This document shows, in pieces, positions 25,666 to 37,140 of a stretch of 64,000 nt of DNA. The notes beneath the pieces were generated by a model. It was not told the DNA's origin, made no database searches, and saw only the letters and a program-made list of their open reading frames with translations. The stretch is from Tubiluchus corallicola (lineage: Eukaryota > Priapulida > Priapulimorpha > Priapulimorphida > Tubiluchidae): positions 62,001 through 126,000 of the forward strand of contig JAQGDQ010000193.1 in assembly GCA_030141605.1 (NCBI GenBank). The letters run 5' to 3'. Made by a program: the position numbers and the translations under genes. Every line of letters begins with the position of its first letter. Position 1 is the stretch's first letter.

Positions 25666-26099
25666 CGTTACAATGTGCGGTCTAGGCACAGCTTTAAACT
25701 TTTCAACGGTATGTTCTTTTAAACCTCACAAACAAACATTTAAACACAAGCAGCAACACTGTCACTGCTGTACCTACAGCATCAGCAGGTTTATATACAA
25801 GCGTTTAGATGATGACGTCATGACTCACGTGCGACCACAATACAAAGATCGATAAACAAAAATAATAGTGTGACAAATAGGTCAAGGACTGTAATTAATA
25901 ACTTTACGCAAAACAGAAAATCCGAAGCACGTTGTAATAACAAAACTAAACAAGGCAAACTATTGTGTAGAGTTTTGTTGTAAGTTTACTTAAAATTATT
26001 ATAACTATTTATCAGCTGGATGCGCCGTAAAGTGCCTGCTGTAGCTGACTGATTAGGCGTGAGGCAGTATTATTTTTGTCTTTTTTCTAATTATTTAGA
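25666..26099. promoter_or_regulatory. Candidate bidirectional promoter, AFG1L (-) / ACAA2 (+)
   Basis: Only 434 bases separate the two divergent start codons, and both products are mitochondrial. The spacer has no convincing TATA box at either end and contains a tight cluster of known motif types at 25813-25831 (separate entry). Shared control is an inference from the spacing. Confidence 0.5.
25813..25831. promoter_or_regulatory. Overlapping CRE, AP-1 and E-box motifs
   Basis: The 19 bases tgacgtcatgactcacgtg contain a full palindromic CRE (TGACGTCA, 25813-25820), an AP-1-type TGACTCA (25821-25827) and a CACGTG E-box (25826-25831). The cluster is about 150 bases from the AFG1L ATG and 270 from the ACAA2 ATG. 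These are consensus sites for CREB/ATF, bZIP and bHLH-Zip factors (established knowledge); occupancy is unknown. Confidence 0.55.
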
Positions 26100-27443
26100 A
26101 TGTCTTTACTGAAAAATGTGTTTATTGCTAGCGCAAAGAGGACACCATTTGGAGCTTATGGTGGCAAGCTAAGAGACCTCACTACAACAGATTTGGCTGT
26201 TATAGCAGGAAAGAGTGCGTTAGAAGAAGCTAAGTTATCTCCAGAGGGTGTTTCGTCTGTTATTATTGGAAACGTGGCACAAACGTCAAGTTGTGCAGCA
26301 TACTTGGCAAGGCACACAGGTATATTTGCTAATTTTGCTCTGCTTGTTCTTTTCTCGTGATTGTGATGTGATAACTTAAATGCGTTATATTAACTATAAC
26401 CTGATCATTGTAAGTTTACTTGTAGGTTTAAATTAAAAATATAAAAATGACTAGTACTAATACAAATAATTTCAGGACTAAGGTGTGGCACACCAGTTCA
26501 CGTTCCAGCTATAACTGTCAATAGGTTGTGTGGTTCAGGATTCCAAGCTGTAATTTCCGGTGCTCATGAAATTCAATTAGGAGAAAGCGATATTGTTTTA
26601 GCTGGAGGTGCTGAAAATATGAGCATGGCACCCTATGCCTTATGGGGTACTCGCTATGGCACTAAGTTTGGACAGCACTTAGAACTGAAATGTATAATGT
26701 GGACAACGTTAACAGACCAGTATACAAATCTACCCATGGGAATTACAGCTGAAAATCTTGCAGAGTTATATGGTATTACTAGGGAGCAATGTGATGAATT
26801 TGCACTACTTTCACAAGAGCGCTGGGCAGCAGCAAATGACTCGGGGAAATTTAAATCTGAAATTGTGCCAGTTGTTATAAAATCTAAGAAAGGTGACTTG
26901 ATTGTGGATACGGATGAGCATCCTAGGAAAACGACCATGGAGAGTTTATCTAAGCTGCCAGTTGTTTTTAAGAAAAATGGAACAGTCACTGCTGGTAATG
27001 CTTCTGGTGTTTGTGATGGTGCCGCTGTCATAATACTTGCAGGTGAAGAAGGTGTAAGGAAACATAATTTGAAGCCAATCGCAAAAGTTATCGGTTATAA
27101 TGTTTCGGGTTGCGACCCAGCTATAATGGGGATTGGTCCTGTCCCAGCAGTCAAGGGAGTTTTGGAACGAACTGGATTGAAACTGGATGATATTGACGTT
27201 TTAGAAGTAAATGAAGCATTTGCTCCACAATTTCTCGCTGTACAGAAAGAACTCGGGTTAGATCTGAAGAAAACAAACGTCAATGGTGGTGCCATCGCTC
27301 TGGGTCATCCAGTCGGTGCTTCTGGGGCCAGAATCATTGCAAATCTTACTTATGAATTACAGAAAACTCAAGGAAAGTATGCTCTTGGATCAGCATGCAT
27401 TGGTGGTGGACAAGGCATTGCAGTGTTACTGGAAAGGTGTTGA
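26100..27443 (+). CDS. ACAA2: ACAA2, mitochondrial 3-ketoacyl-CoA thiolase, two exons, complete
   Basis: Catalyses the last, thiolytic step of mitochondrial fatty-acid beta-oxidation. Exons 26100-26319 and 26476-27443 join in phase 1 at ARHTG/LRCGTP and encode 395 residues, nearly the length of the human enzyme (397). Visible motifs: FIASAKRTPFGAYGGKL at the N terminus, the acyl-accepting cysteine in VNRLCGSGFQA at about residue 92, GGAENMS, the catalytic histidine in GGAIALGHPVGASGARI at about 352, and the C-terminal cysteine in SACIGGGQG. All catalytic residues are present. The N terminus starts directly at the thiolase fold, as in ACAA2, whose import signal is not cleaved (family knowledge). 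Only one intron remains, few for an animal thiolase gene. Confidence 0.95.
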
Positions 27444-29024
27444 TAAAATCACGTAAGACTGTGAAATTATTTTCCTTCTTAGATTTTCGTAATCATGTGA
27501 TTACAACAAAATTCCACTTCTGTGCTGCTGCGTCTCTGCTATTAAAAATCTGCCAGTTAACAGGGCTGACTTGCATCGATGTGATTCCAAATATATGCTA
27601 GCCAGCTATATAGCAAATTAATGGAAAACAGAATGTAATAGTAAACTATTGTCCAAAATGATGTAACATTTAAAACATTAAAAGGGAAAACATAATTTCT
27701 TTTAAGAATGACACATACTTGTGAATGATTTATTACTGTGGAAGCCTAATTTAATATTCGCGTGGTTGCTGTTTGCATGCATTTGGTCATTTCTTTATTA
27801 AATGGCCAACAATGCTGCACATCAAAAAAAAGCACTATACTTGATTGTAAGAACACAGTTCAGTTGTGACATGGAACACTGTCTCATAAACACGGTGGTA
27901 AACTTGAAACTTGCTGAGTTTTTGTGTATTATAGTATTAGTGCCATAATTAAATTTTTACTTGCAAATATGTGCAACATGTTCGTGGAATTTTAGAAAAT
28001 TATGTTCAGTTGTGATGTGATCATTAGTTCTGCTATCTGTCTGTTCAAGTTTGTAAGCTAATTGTTAATTAATAGAAATATTTTGGCTGAAAATGTATAT
28101 TTTTATGATGCTTCAACATCTGATAAGTTCTCAAAAATTGCCCTTGTTGCAGCATGCTTGGCAAAATTTGGGAGTCTGTAGTTACTGTATATCTGTACAA
28201 ATTCTTGATGGAATCACGTTAATTCTAGTGAATTTTCCATCTTTTGTTTAGTTTGTCGTTAATAGTGTTTATTAGGAGCTATTTTCACGATTGTGGTCTT
28301 CTCAGTACCATTGTTAATGTAGTGTCCACTCTGTAGTTGAAAAGGAATGTCTCTCTTGGCCTCTGACCTCTAAGAATCTCTTGGCTTCCCCAAGTCTCGC
28401 TAGCAATTAATTTCACAAAAAATAAAGCATTTTTCTATTGTAGGACTAAGTTTAGTTGGTGTGTTACGTACATTACACTTATTTTAAGAGTGTAATAGTT
28501 AAAAAGAATAACTTGTTGCATTGTCGCTTCACAGTAAAACTATCATTGCATCGAAGTTTTATGATACTGTATAGTAACATTAAGTTGAATCTGTCACTTT
28601 AGCTTCTACAAGAATAATGGTACTTTTGTATATGATTATTTTATTTTATTTTTCTAAGTTTTTTGATGTTGCGGAATTGGAACTGGAAACTTTTTTCAGA
28701 CTTATTTGTTCATTTCAGTACTGCTGTTTGTACTTCATTTCCATTGTTACATCTGTGGTACTAAATATATTTTTATAAATTCATTATAGAAGTACTTTTG
28801 GTAGTAGTTTTTTAATGTGACAGTATGGTCAATGGCATAGCTAATAAGGGAGCAACCACTCTCCCAAGAACATTTTTTCAAAATAGGCACATTTTCAACA
28901 ACTTGCCTTATTACTTTATTTGACCAAACTGCTTCCCATGTTTGTTAAGTGAGAGTGCATTTATGCAACTCATTTGTCAAGGCTGACTGATTGAACTAAG
29001 AATCAAATTGCCCTAAATCTTGTC
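27444..29024. other. Downstream spacer, nothing coding seen
   Basis: AT-rich sequence with short unrecognisable ORFs. An AATAAA at 28421-28426 and ATTAAA variants nearer the gene could serve as ACAA2 poly(A) signals. Confidence 0.4.
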
Positions 29025-29420
29025 ACATTAGGGTTAGCATTCGCTACCAGAAAGCAAATTTTAATCGAATTTGTGGCTTTCAAATTCGAGTCGAGCCAAA
29101 TTTCACTATTCTCAATTCGAATTGAGATTGAAAGATTTTTGAATAAGTTTTTGAACCACCAGTAAAAACTAGTCTTACAAAGATCGTGCGTATTACTCGA
29201 TTTTGTACTGCAGTAAAGCCACAAATAATTAGTTTCAAAATTGTATACAGCTAAATTGTGCTAATTGCACAATGTTTCAAACGTTTTAATGATAAAGAAC
29301 GTACGTGGTTGAAGTGCTGAATTATTCGAATCTATAATTTTAGAATCGAATTCGAACTAAAACAACTCATTCAAATCCAATTCAAGCGTTCAAATTCCAT
29401 ACTCATTCCCAACACTGATG
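29025..29420. repeat. Dispersed repeat with attcgaa motifs
   Basis: It starts near tagggttagcattcgc and ends near ccatactcattccc. It is rich in aattcgaa/ttcgaatt words, and its right third resembles 13610-13712. It is probably a non-autonomous DNA element; borders are approximate. Confidence 0.4.
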
Positions 29421-30848
29421 GTGTCTGTTGTGCATAGACAATTAAACATATAATTCCTTCATGTGTCATGGCACCTTTTTGGTATGTGCTAGCTCCCTCT
29501 AACTTTAAAACTTACATGCTATTGCCCTGAATATGGTATCAAAGATATACTATTCTCTATGCTTATTATCAGTGCCTGAATTGAGGACATACATATTTAT
29601 GCATGTATGTACTTATATAAAAATTATATACTTTCTTCAAAAATAATTTCTTAAGACTTTCATGCACATTATTTCTTGCTAAAGTTTTTGATTTTTTTAC
29701 ATAGTAAAATTAAGCTTTTCATTTGATGCTGAATTGGCTGTTTAGTGTTGAGCTTTATAGTCAAACAGCTTTAGTGAAATCATAGGTGAAATGAACTTTT
29801 TGTTGTGCCTAACACATTAATTGTTGAACTTGAGCCTATAAACTATTTCCCGCAGTCTAAGGAGATGCCATTCGGAAATGATTCTATTTCCAGCTGTAGT
29901 TTTAAATGTTAAGGTGACAACGTTACAAATGCAAAAATCAAACCAGCACTTGAAGCTAGTCACACTAAACTGCAGCACAAAAAGATCTTTCTTGTCGTGA
30001 TGAAAAAAATCACTGTGTGAAATCAATTTTATGTGACCTTTTGGAAAAAGGGTTGCTTCTTTCTTTTTAATTATGCAAATCACTCAGTAACTTATTAGTT
30101 TCACTAATGCTTTCCTTTCCATTTCTTAATGCTCATATGTAGAGGACTGTCTTCAAGAGAAAGGTTTTTACACTACTTTACTATGAACATGTTAGCTAGT
30201 CAACTATTAATGAATTGTAACTAATGCCGAACCTATCGGTACATGTTCAACTTTTTTATGTACTAATAAATACAGCTTAAATAAAAAATCTATATATTAA
30301 TTTCGGTGATATATATAATTTCTTAATTTTCTTAAGTCTCGTCGTAGAAAAGAACAGAAGTTATAGTATAGTGAAAAAACTGTACAACGTCCACAGTTAC
30401 TTTGATTTCTGGTATTGCTAGGAAGACTGAAAGTGGAACAGGAGCCAAAGTTGTTGTTATGAATTACTTCTACGAGATGGGAGCTTGGAAGAGTCACACA
30501 CGCCCGCAGTAGAAGAACATAACCGAGCATTCGTGGAGTGAGTGGTTCTATAAATCGTTGCCACTCTAAAGTTTCACTGTTATTTGTCAGAAACCATGAT
30601 TATTGCTTTTAGAGATTTTTCTAATCTGTCGTACTTTATGCTAGTGTAATTCTTTCATTATGTACAGGTGAGACAGAGATGAAGAATTGTGGGTCAAAGT
30701 AAATAAAGAGCAAGCGTCTAGACTACTAATTAGAAAGAAGTTGGAACTCGCATCAAGTGATCAGCATTATTAGGTGCCTAATGTAATTAACTAGTTAAAA
30801 CTTCAGTTATTGTAAAAAAATAGTTGAATAAAAATTTTATGAAATAAA
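29421..30848. other. Spacer upstream of ARL16
   Basis: No recognisable coding sequence. A possible non-coding first exon of ARL16 lies around 30470-30535, where cattcgtg is followed by donor-like gagtgagt, but this is weak. Confidence 0.3.
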
Positions 30849-31376
30849 ATGCATCTGATAGTTGGGCCAGTAGCTGTGGGTAAAACTACGTTAATGAAGA
30901 GACTTCAATCTTATGGACAAGGGAACAGAGAATTTGCTGAACAGGATTTGCCCACGACCATTCCGACTGCTGGGACTAATTTAGTCAACATTATTTTGGC
31001 CAAGAAATGTGAACTTACTATTCGTGAGCTTGGTGGACAGATGGCACCTATTTGGCATAATTACTACAAAAACTGCAAGTGCTTTATGTTCATGGTGGAT
31101 ATCAGTAACAAAATGCAAATATCGGCTGTTGCAATAGAATTAATGGAGGCCTTAAGGTCTAAAGATTTGAAAACAGCAAATGTGCTAATCATATTCAACA
31201 AGTCTGATGCCGCCTGCTTTACTCTTACTGAAATAGTGTCTGTTATCATGCTGGATGACATTAAAAAGCATGCGCCTCAGAACATAGAGTATACGCTCAT
31301 TAGTGCCAAGACTGGGGATGGTATTATTAAAGTAATACAATGGTTGCGTGAGTCTGTTGAAAAAGCTGAAAGCTAA
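30849..31376 (+). CDS. ARL16: ARL16, ARF-like GTPase 16, intronless
   Basis: A 175-residue ARF-family GTPase, about the size of animal ARL16. It starts MHLIVGPVAVGKT, so the P-loop begins at residue 6. There is no room for the myristoylated N-terminal helix of classical ARFs, which is the ARL16 pattern. The switch I region has PTAGTNLV. The G3 motif is RELGGQM in place of WDxGGQ, a characteristic ARL16 change. NKSD serves as the guanine-specificity motif and SAKTGDG as G5. ARL16 has been linked to ciliary trafficking and the Golgi (literature knowledge). The ATG is the first in frame, and the coding region is one exon. There are no co-directional neighbours close enough to suggest an operon. 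Confidence 0.88.
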   Translation: MHLIVGPVAVGKTTLMKRLQSYGQGNREFAEQDLPTTIPTAGTNLVNIILAKKCELTIRELGGQMAPIWHNYYKNCKCFMFMVDISNKMQISAVAIELMEALRSKDLKTANVLIIFNKSDAACFTLTEIVSVIMLDDIKKHAPQNIEYTLISAKTGDGIIKVIQWLRESVEKAES

Positions 31377-31788
31377 GCTGCATCCACTGTGAGAAGACTG
31401 TGGAACTAGAACCTATAGCAGAACTCCTGCTTGTTTATTCGTATATGTTCTGCTTTACATTTTCAACAGTTCATTTCTGAGCAAACAATACAGTCATCAA
31501 ATCTGCTGTAGCCAGCTCTAATTTGGTTCCGGTTGAATGGCAAACTTTTGCTAACTCAGGCCCTAATGTCCTTTTTTAAGTCTTGTATGCTTAACTAGTA
31601 ACTACCTTTGATTGACAGTACAGAGACCCATGTTAAGCAGAGTTAACTGTAATATTATATTTTCTGTTATCATCAGTTATTTCTCTATATTATTTTGCTG
31701 CTGAAGCCCAACAATACCTTTCCACCACCATGGCTGTGGTATTTCACATAGTTTTATTCATTTGTTGTGCATGATTTGCTGTATTATA

Positions 31789-32223
31789 CAGGGCACGTAC
31801 TCGGCCTATAATTCCTATATTTTTTGAAAACGTCCTATAATTCCCATATTTTGAGGTTATGTCCTACAATTCCTATAAAATCATGAATTCTCAATGAAAT
31901 GAGTATGTTCTTGGTATTTTTGCACGTATTCGGCACACATAACCACAATTAGATATTATAAGTACATATCTTCATTGATTTGGGCACTTTAGTGAATGTA
32001 AATAACAATTGTCTGTCGCGAAGTATGTATGTTTTTACAGAGTTCGTATTCTCAAAAATCATTTACTTTTGCAAAGAAATTGTGAAAACCGCTGTAGTGT
32101 AAGGTTAGAAATTTTTTTTGTTTTTAAGAAAAAACGTCCTATAATTCCTATTTGTTTAAAAAATGTCCTATATTTTTTTTAGAATAATGTCCTATATTTT
32201 TGAAAATTAGAGTACGAGCCCTG
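31789..32223. mobile_element. Inverted-repeat element (hAT-like ends)
   Basis: It begins cagggcacgtactc and ends gagtacgagccctg, a 14-bp inverted repeat with one mismatch. Inside, the words gtcctataattcc or gtcctata recur at least six times, concentrated near the two ends like subterminal transposase-binding repeats. There is no ORF, and I could not find a matching 8-bp duplication. Confidence 0.6.
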
Positions 32224-34217
32224 ATAATATTCACTTATGTTTGGTATGAGTCTGTGAATATTGAGCATATTGTTGCTTTCAATCAGCAAACTGCAGATCA
32301 TTGCTAGCTACATACAGTACTATGTATCAAAGGCTGTTGAAATCATTTTATCATTGAATTTAGTGTTTCAATTGTGCACATTAAGCATTTTTATGCTGTG
32401 CATCTTTTAATAGATCTTGGCAAACATGGTTGGTTCACTAGTATTTTTCACTGCTGAAGCAATGTTCATATGAATTATTTTCTTCATTTTTTGAGAACAA
32501 AGATTTCTACAAACTACAAAGATCTTATGAGCACCAACATTTAATGAGTTTAGTGTCAGAAAATGTTCCTCCTTGTACTTTCCAGGAAAAACATAATCTG
32601 TGCATAATGTGAAGACGTGATTGCAGAAAAGACAGATGGACCGTAAACAGGCCTATGCCTAAAAGAGAAAAAAACAAATGTTAGTTTTGCAGAACTTTTT
32701 TACAGGAGCGCTTCATAACTATAGATTACAAAAGCGATGTGATACAAAAGGGAACAGAAAGAATTAGAAAGTTACATTTATTAAAGGACTTGTTAATTAA
32801 CAAGACTCCAGGACCTTATTTTATTCACACTTTCATTTATGAAGTTATGATATTTAGTTTGTTTTACTGTGATGTTTCCTATTTTAGGTTTACTTGCACA
32901 TATTTGTATAGCTTTGTAAATTATATTTTATGTCTCTGTACACTTTTTTTGAAAGTGAGAACTAGTCATTAAAATTATTAAAGTTGTGATGTTTTGTCCT
33001 TTAGTAGAATTGTAATTATAGATGATGTATTATTCTATATTTATAAATAAATGTCTATGCTATTGTATAATTACATACATTGTTTAAGACTGCTGCCTTG
33101 TTTATAACCAAAATAGTAAACATACAGTTATTATGTTTGACTGCAGAGAAAAATCTAATGACATAGAAGTATTTTTGAAATGTAATGAATCTTCTTTTGA
33201 AGCGTCAACATTATGTTTTTGAGTTAGCAGCTTTAACATTTTATTTTGTACGATCATGATAAACAAAGAATAAAAAGGTTTCAGGGGGTGTTGTAAAATG
33301 GAAAGAATTTCACAAAAACTCACCGAAATACAGATCGGAATGTGGAAGAAGTGAACAGAAGGCGTAATTTGGAATTAACAATTTTACATTTTGATTTCAC
33401 TTGTAGCAAAATATGTTTATTTTTTATTATAGGCACTTAAAAACATTATAGTTCAAACATCAAAAATTTTGACAAAGCTACTGCTGTCATCACTGGTAAA
33501 TTTTTACAAACATACAACCAGTTTATATGGGCAGAGCCTATAAGTATAGAACATATGCAGTAATTATGTATTTAACAGAAGGTAATGAATAAGCAGACCA
33601 GTAGAAAAGAAACTGATACAGTAACAAATAGCTAAGTGTTTGTGAATAAATGAATTGAACAGAAGAGAAATGAATAAACTTTTTTAATAGTTCAAAGTTA
33701 TATGTAGGTCTGGTCACAATGTCAAAATGATTACAATTAGCTTTGTGGTCACAAATATCATCATTAGTGCTGGATTGAGGAGAATTGCCGCAATTGAATT
33801 TTCCATGCCTGATAGATTGCCTATGAATTGCGTTGAATATAAGTGAAATAGAGTGTTGCGTTGAAAATATCCATGACCTGTGAGTAGAGCATCGGTCAAT
33901 ACCATATCAACCCACACCATTCAGTTTGTCTCATCAAGACGTTTTTTTTTAAATTTTCCACGCAATGCTAAAATCGAAACCTGTTATAATTGACCTATGA
34001 CCTCGGGGACAGGGTCAATGGCCAACCAATGTGCATGTATTTTATATCTTTTAGTTCTTCTTACCACTAACTTGCATGTGATATGCATGTAGTACACTGG
34101 GAAAAGAGTGTATCAAGACATTATGCAGTAGGCAAATAGTTCTGCCCCACTCATACACGTACAATTATTTGTGGTGTATTAGTAACCCTATTACCTAGTA
34201 CCTACGTGGTTGTTTTC
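32224..34217. other. Spacer, nothing recognised
   Basis: AT-rich sequence with short ORFs only. None shows a known motif. Confidence 0.4.
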
Positions 34218-34831
34218 TTAAATAAGAGCACATCTCAACGCCGGGAAATAACACAACCTCCACAAGCTTGGTATGCCAATTGATGCCTCAAAAATGATAT
34301 TTCCTCCGTCTCGTTTCTCCATACTGGTAGCAGCAGCCTTCGCTAGGAAGAAGCCAGATTTAACACTGAACATCCAGATTTCATCACAGCCCTTTTGCGT
34401 CACGTCCATCACGGCTCCAAATGAACCTTCAAAACCTAGGTGCCAGCGTTTGCGACAAAATGTCAATTCCTCCGTATTTCGCTGTGGTAGCATCGATCAG
34501 TGGTTACCACTCGCCTTCTTTGAGGGCGTTACACAAGGTACCACTTACCGAGTGTCCTTCAGCTTTCAAACATTTCACAGCCTTATCCAGATTCAGTTTG
34601 ATGCTGCTGCTGAGCATGATGTGGGCGCCATCTTGAGCTAAACACCTTGCAATACTATATCCGACTCCATAAGAGAATGCCGTGACAAGGACCACCTTTC
34701 CCTCGTGTTTTTGTGCGCTTGTGGCTTTCTCGGCGTCCACTTTAGGATTATGAAATCCGTACTTGAACCGCACCCTTGGTATGTAAAGTGGACCGTCAGC
34801 TTCCACGTCTAGATGTGTCAGGAATTGGTGA
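34218..34831 (-). pseudogene. Broken DHRS4-like short-chain dehydrogenase
   Basis: On the minus strand a short-chain dehydrogenase of the DHRS4 group can be followed: EGKVVLVTAFSYGVGYSIA (dinucleotide-binding start), CLAQDGAHIML, then an in-frame stop after KEGEW (TAA at about 34503-34505). The same frame then continues TTAKYGGIDILSQTLAPRF to a TGA. After a frame change come FEGSFGAVMDVTQKG and ATSMEKRDGGNIIF. Homology stops after FEASIGIP, so the catalytic YxxxK and the C-terminal half are missing. One nonsense change, one frameshift and a 3' truncation make a functional enzyme very unlikely. Upstream, a ttccttatag acceptor-like site precedes an open stretch (about 34831) that is not part of the usual family N terminus. 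No intact parent copy is in the window. Confidence 0.75.
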
Positions 34832-35109
34832 AGCTATAAGGAAAACTGAGCAATTGGATCTGACCGAGAGTTTTTCTCTGAGAGTTAACGGTTATAATTC
34901 TAATAAACAACAATCTATGTGACGTGCGTGATCGATTTTCTTCAGAATTGGAAACGTTTCCACATTAAAATCCTGAGCCTTTATTTTTTAGAAACGTGAA
35001 TTTCTTTCTTTGCCAGCACCCACAGTCAGTTCTGCACAAGATCAGACACTGTGGCTGGTGGTAGTAGGTGAGCAATACTGATTGGTTTCAATAAAACTGA
35101 GAAGAAAAT

Positions 35110-36228
35110 ATGGAAATGTACTCTCCAAAAGTTCCTGATAACGGATCCATCGCTGGTCTCGCTAGGTGAGCCTCAGAAATGACGTTTTAAGGTTATTGAC
35201 ATCGACTGTTCAACAGCGGCATTTTTTACTTGCATCATGGCCCTCAACTCTCAAGTGCGAAGTGTAAATTTTTATTTCATTCTAATGTGTTTATGTGTAT
35301 TTCACTGAACCTTAAAATAGGCTTTGTTACATAGATAGACTTAATGTGCATTTTCTTAAACATTTTTAATAATCTTAAGCTAAGGTTGTAATCTGGTATT
35401 GTTTTTTCTACGAGTATTACGGAGTAAGTTGCCTTTCAAATTTCAGCCACTATACTATAGACTGAATACTAATCACCATTATTATTTCGTATTGGTGTCT
35501 CTAAATATTAGTTAAATTGGATGTAGTGTTGTTAAATGATTCTAAATGGGCGATGTGGGAATGATATGCTCCGATACTTGTTCTTATCGATAGTTCGATA
35601 CAATATCTGTATATTTTTGTAATGATATTTTTATATATATGTTTATTTAAGTTCGATAACAATCGACTTAATGTTTGTGCTAAAAAACACGATGAACGAA
35701 AACGAAATTTTATTGAATATTTTTATTACTTACAGGCTGCAGTATAGGTATTTTCCAATTTTACTTTTCCCAGCCCTTTTTACTTTTACTTTTAGTTTTA
35801 GTAGTAAATAAGCCAAAAACCAAAAACGCCAATGTGTACAGATTTCGGATTGAAATATGGGGATCTGCATTATAAATACTTTTAGATATCGACACAATAA
35901 CTTGTTTACGATCGTATTGATACACTGATGGGCTATTTTACTGATCGATTCAGTATGATATGTATCAATAATTTTCACTTAACAGCACTAGTTAGGGGTG
36001 ATTTGACTTGTAGACTGTATGATTTTTTCGACACCCGTTGCCTGTGATCACTAAAAAATGATATAGACTAAGCCGTTTTTATAATAGGGCCTGGTTACTG
36101 TGTTTTTACAGTTTTCTGCAAATAATTTTTGAATTGATTGGATTTTATATATCATTTAAATAGGAAATATGGTTATCAATGGCATGAACTGCTTCGTTTA
36201 AAAGTCCTGAAAAATAATGTACAGACAG
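35110..36228 (+). other. Possible two-exon start of an unidentified small gene
   Basis: Exon 1 at 35110-35165 begins ATGGAAATG, reads MEMYSPKVPDNGSIAGLA and ends at ag/gtgagc in phase 2. Exon 2 at 36164-36228 follows an acceptor (atttaaatag), enters in the matching phase, reads KYGYQWHELLRLKVLKNNV and ends at acag/gtaagc in phase 1. The in-phase join and protein-like sequence support a real gene, but I do not recognise it and could not find a convincing third exon. A MITE at 35524-35990 would lie in its first intron. Confidence 0.35.
35524..35990. mobile_element. Inverted-repeat element with tagtgttgttaa ends
   Basis: It starts tagtgttgttaaatga and ends ttaacagcacta, an inverted repeat of 12 bases with one mismatch. 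The interior is rich in gata/tatcgat words and has no ORF. Target duplication is unclear, so borders are provisional. Confidence 0.5.
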
Positions 36229-36474
36229 GTAAGCGTACAAAGTTAGTTGCTTCATGTTTTATTGTTTTATACACAAACCATAAACTTATAAAGTTCTGTC
36301 AGTGTCACTTACAGTTCTCATAAATTAATGTGCGAATTGCTTCAGAGTGTACATTATTTGTTAATGTTTTGTCTTTTATTGGGGGCAGTAGTGACTCGCA
36401 CAAAGTTGCCAAAGAGCTGTTGTCTAAAAGTACCATCATGAGCAGGTTGATAGCATTACGTTGTACCTCAATGC

Positions 36475-37140
36475 CAGGGATATTACCGAAACTGAAATTA
36501 CAAACCGAAACCGAAATTTATGAAACATAGGAAATTGACACCGCAATGTAACCAAAACGAAATCGTTTTTGCAAAACCAACTGCTGTCAAAACTGGAAAA
36601 ATTCTGAATAAAATGAAATACTTTGTTTTTGCTTGTTTGCTTGCATTTGCTCTGCTACAAGCTTGATGAAGTAGTTAGGCAAAAAAGTAAAACAATTGTT
36701 ATGGTTAAAGGCTGTGAAGCTTAAAAAAATTGACAAATTGTATTTTGTATTTTGTTTCTTATGTTTTGCAAATTATAAAATTAAACTTGGTTTCATTCAA
36801 ATTACACTTTGATATTTCGATTGATTATGCCTGGAAACCTTAAAGCTTTACAGTCGTCAGCACTGAAGATATGCCGCATTGCCATAAAAACCATAGTACA
36901 AAAAATTAAAAGAACAATATTTACTCTTATTTGATATATTTTAACCAAAATTTTTCAGAGATTTTTAACGCCTACGAGAAAAAAGGCAAGCTCGTTAAAT
37001 ATTAGTATTAAAAAACCTGGGAAAAGTGCTAATGAAATTTTCTGCTACGATACTTAATAATTTTCGATGAAAATGCAACTCCAACGTAAGTGCAATTGTC
37101 GGCAAACCAAAACGAAATTTTCATTTCGGTAACATACCTA
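36475..37140. mobile_element. hAT-like non-autonomous element with near-perfect 8-bp duplication
   Basis: Flanks are ctcaatgc (36467-36474) and cttaatgc (37141-37148), 7 of 8 identical. The ends read cagggatattaccgaaac and ttcggtaacataccta, imperfect inverted repeats. The interior carries repeated cgaaat/gaaac words near both ends and no ORF. Confidence 0.65.

Noticed and set aside
36387-36460. Possible third exon (SSDSHKVAKELLSKS) for the 35110-36228 candidate gene
   Set aside because: The phase does not match the donor at 36228, and the matching phase hits a stop.
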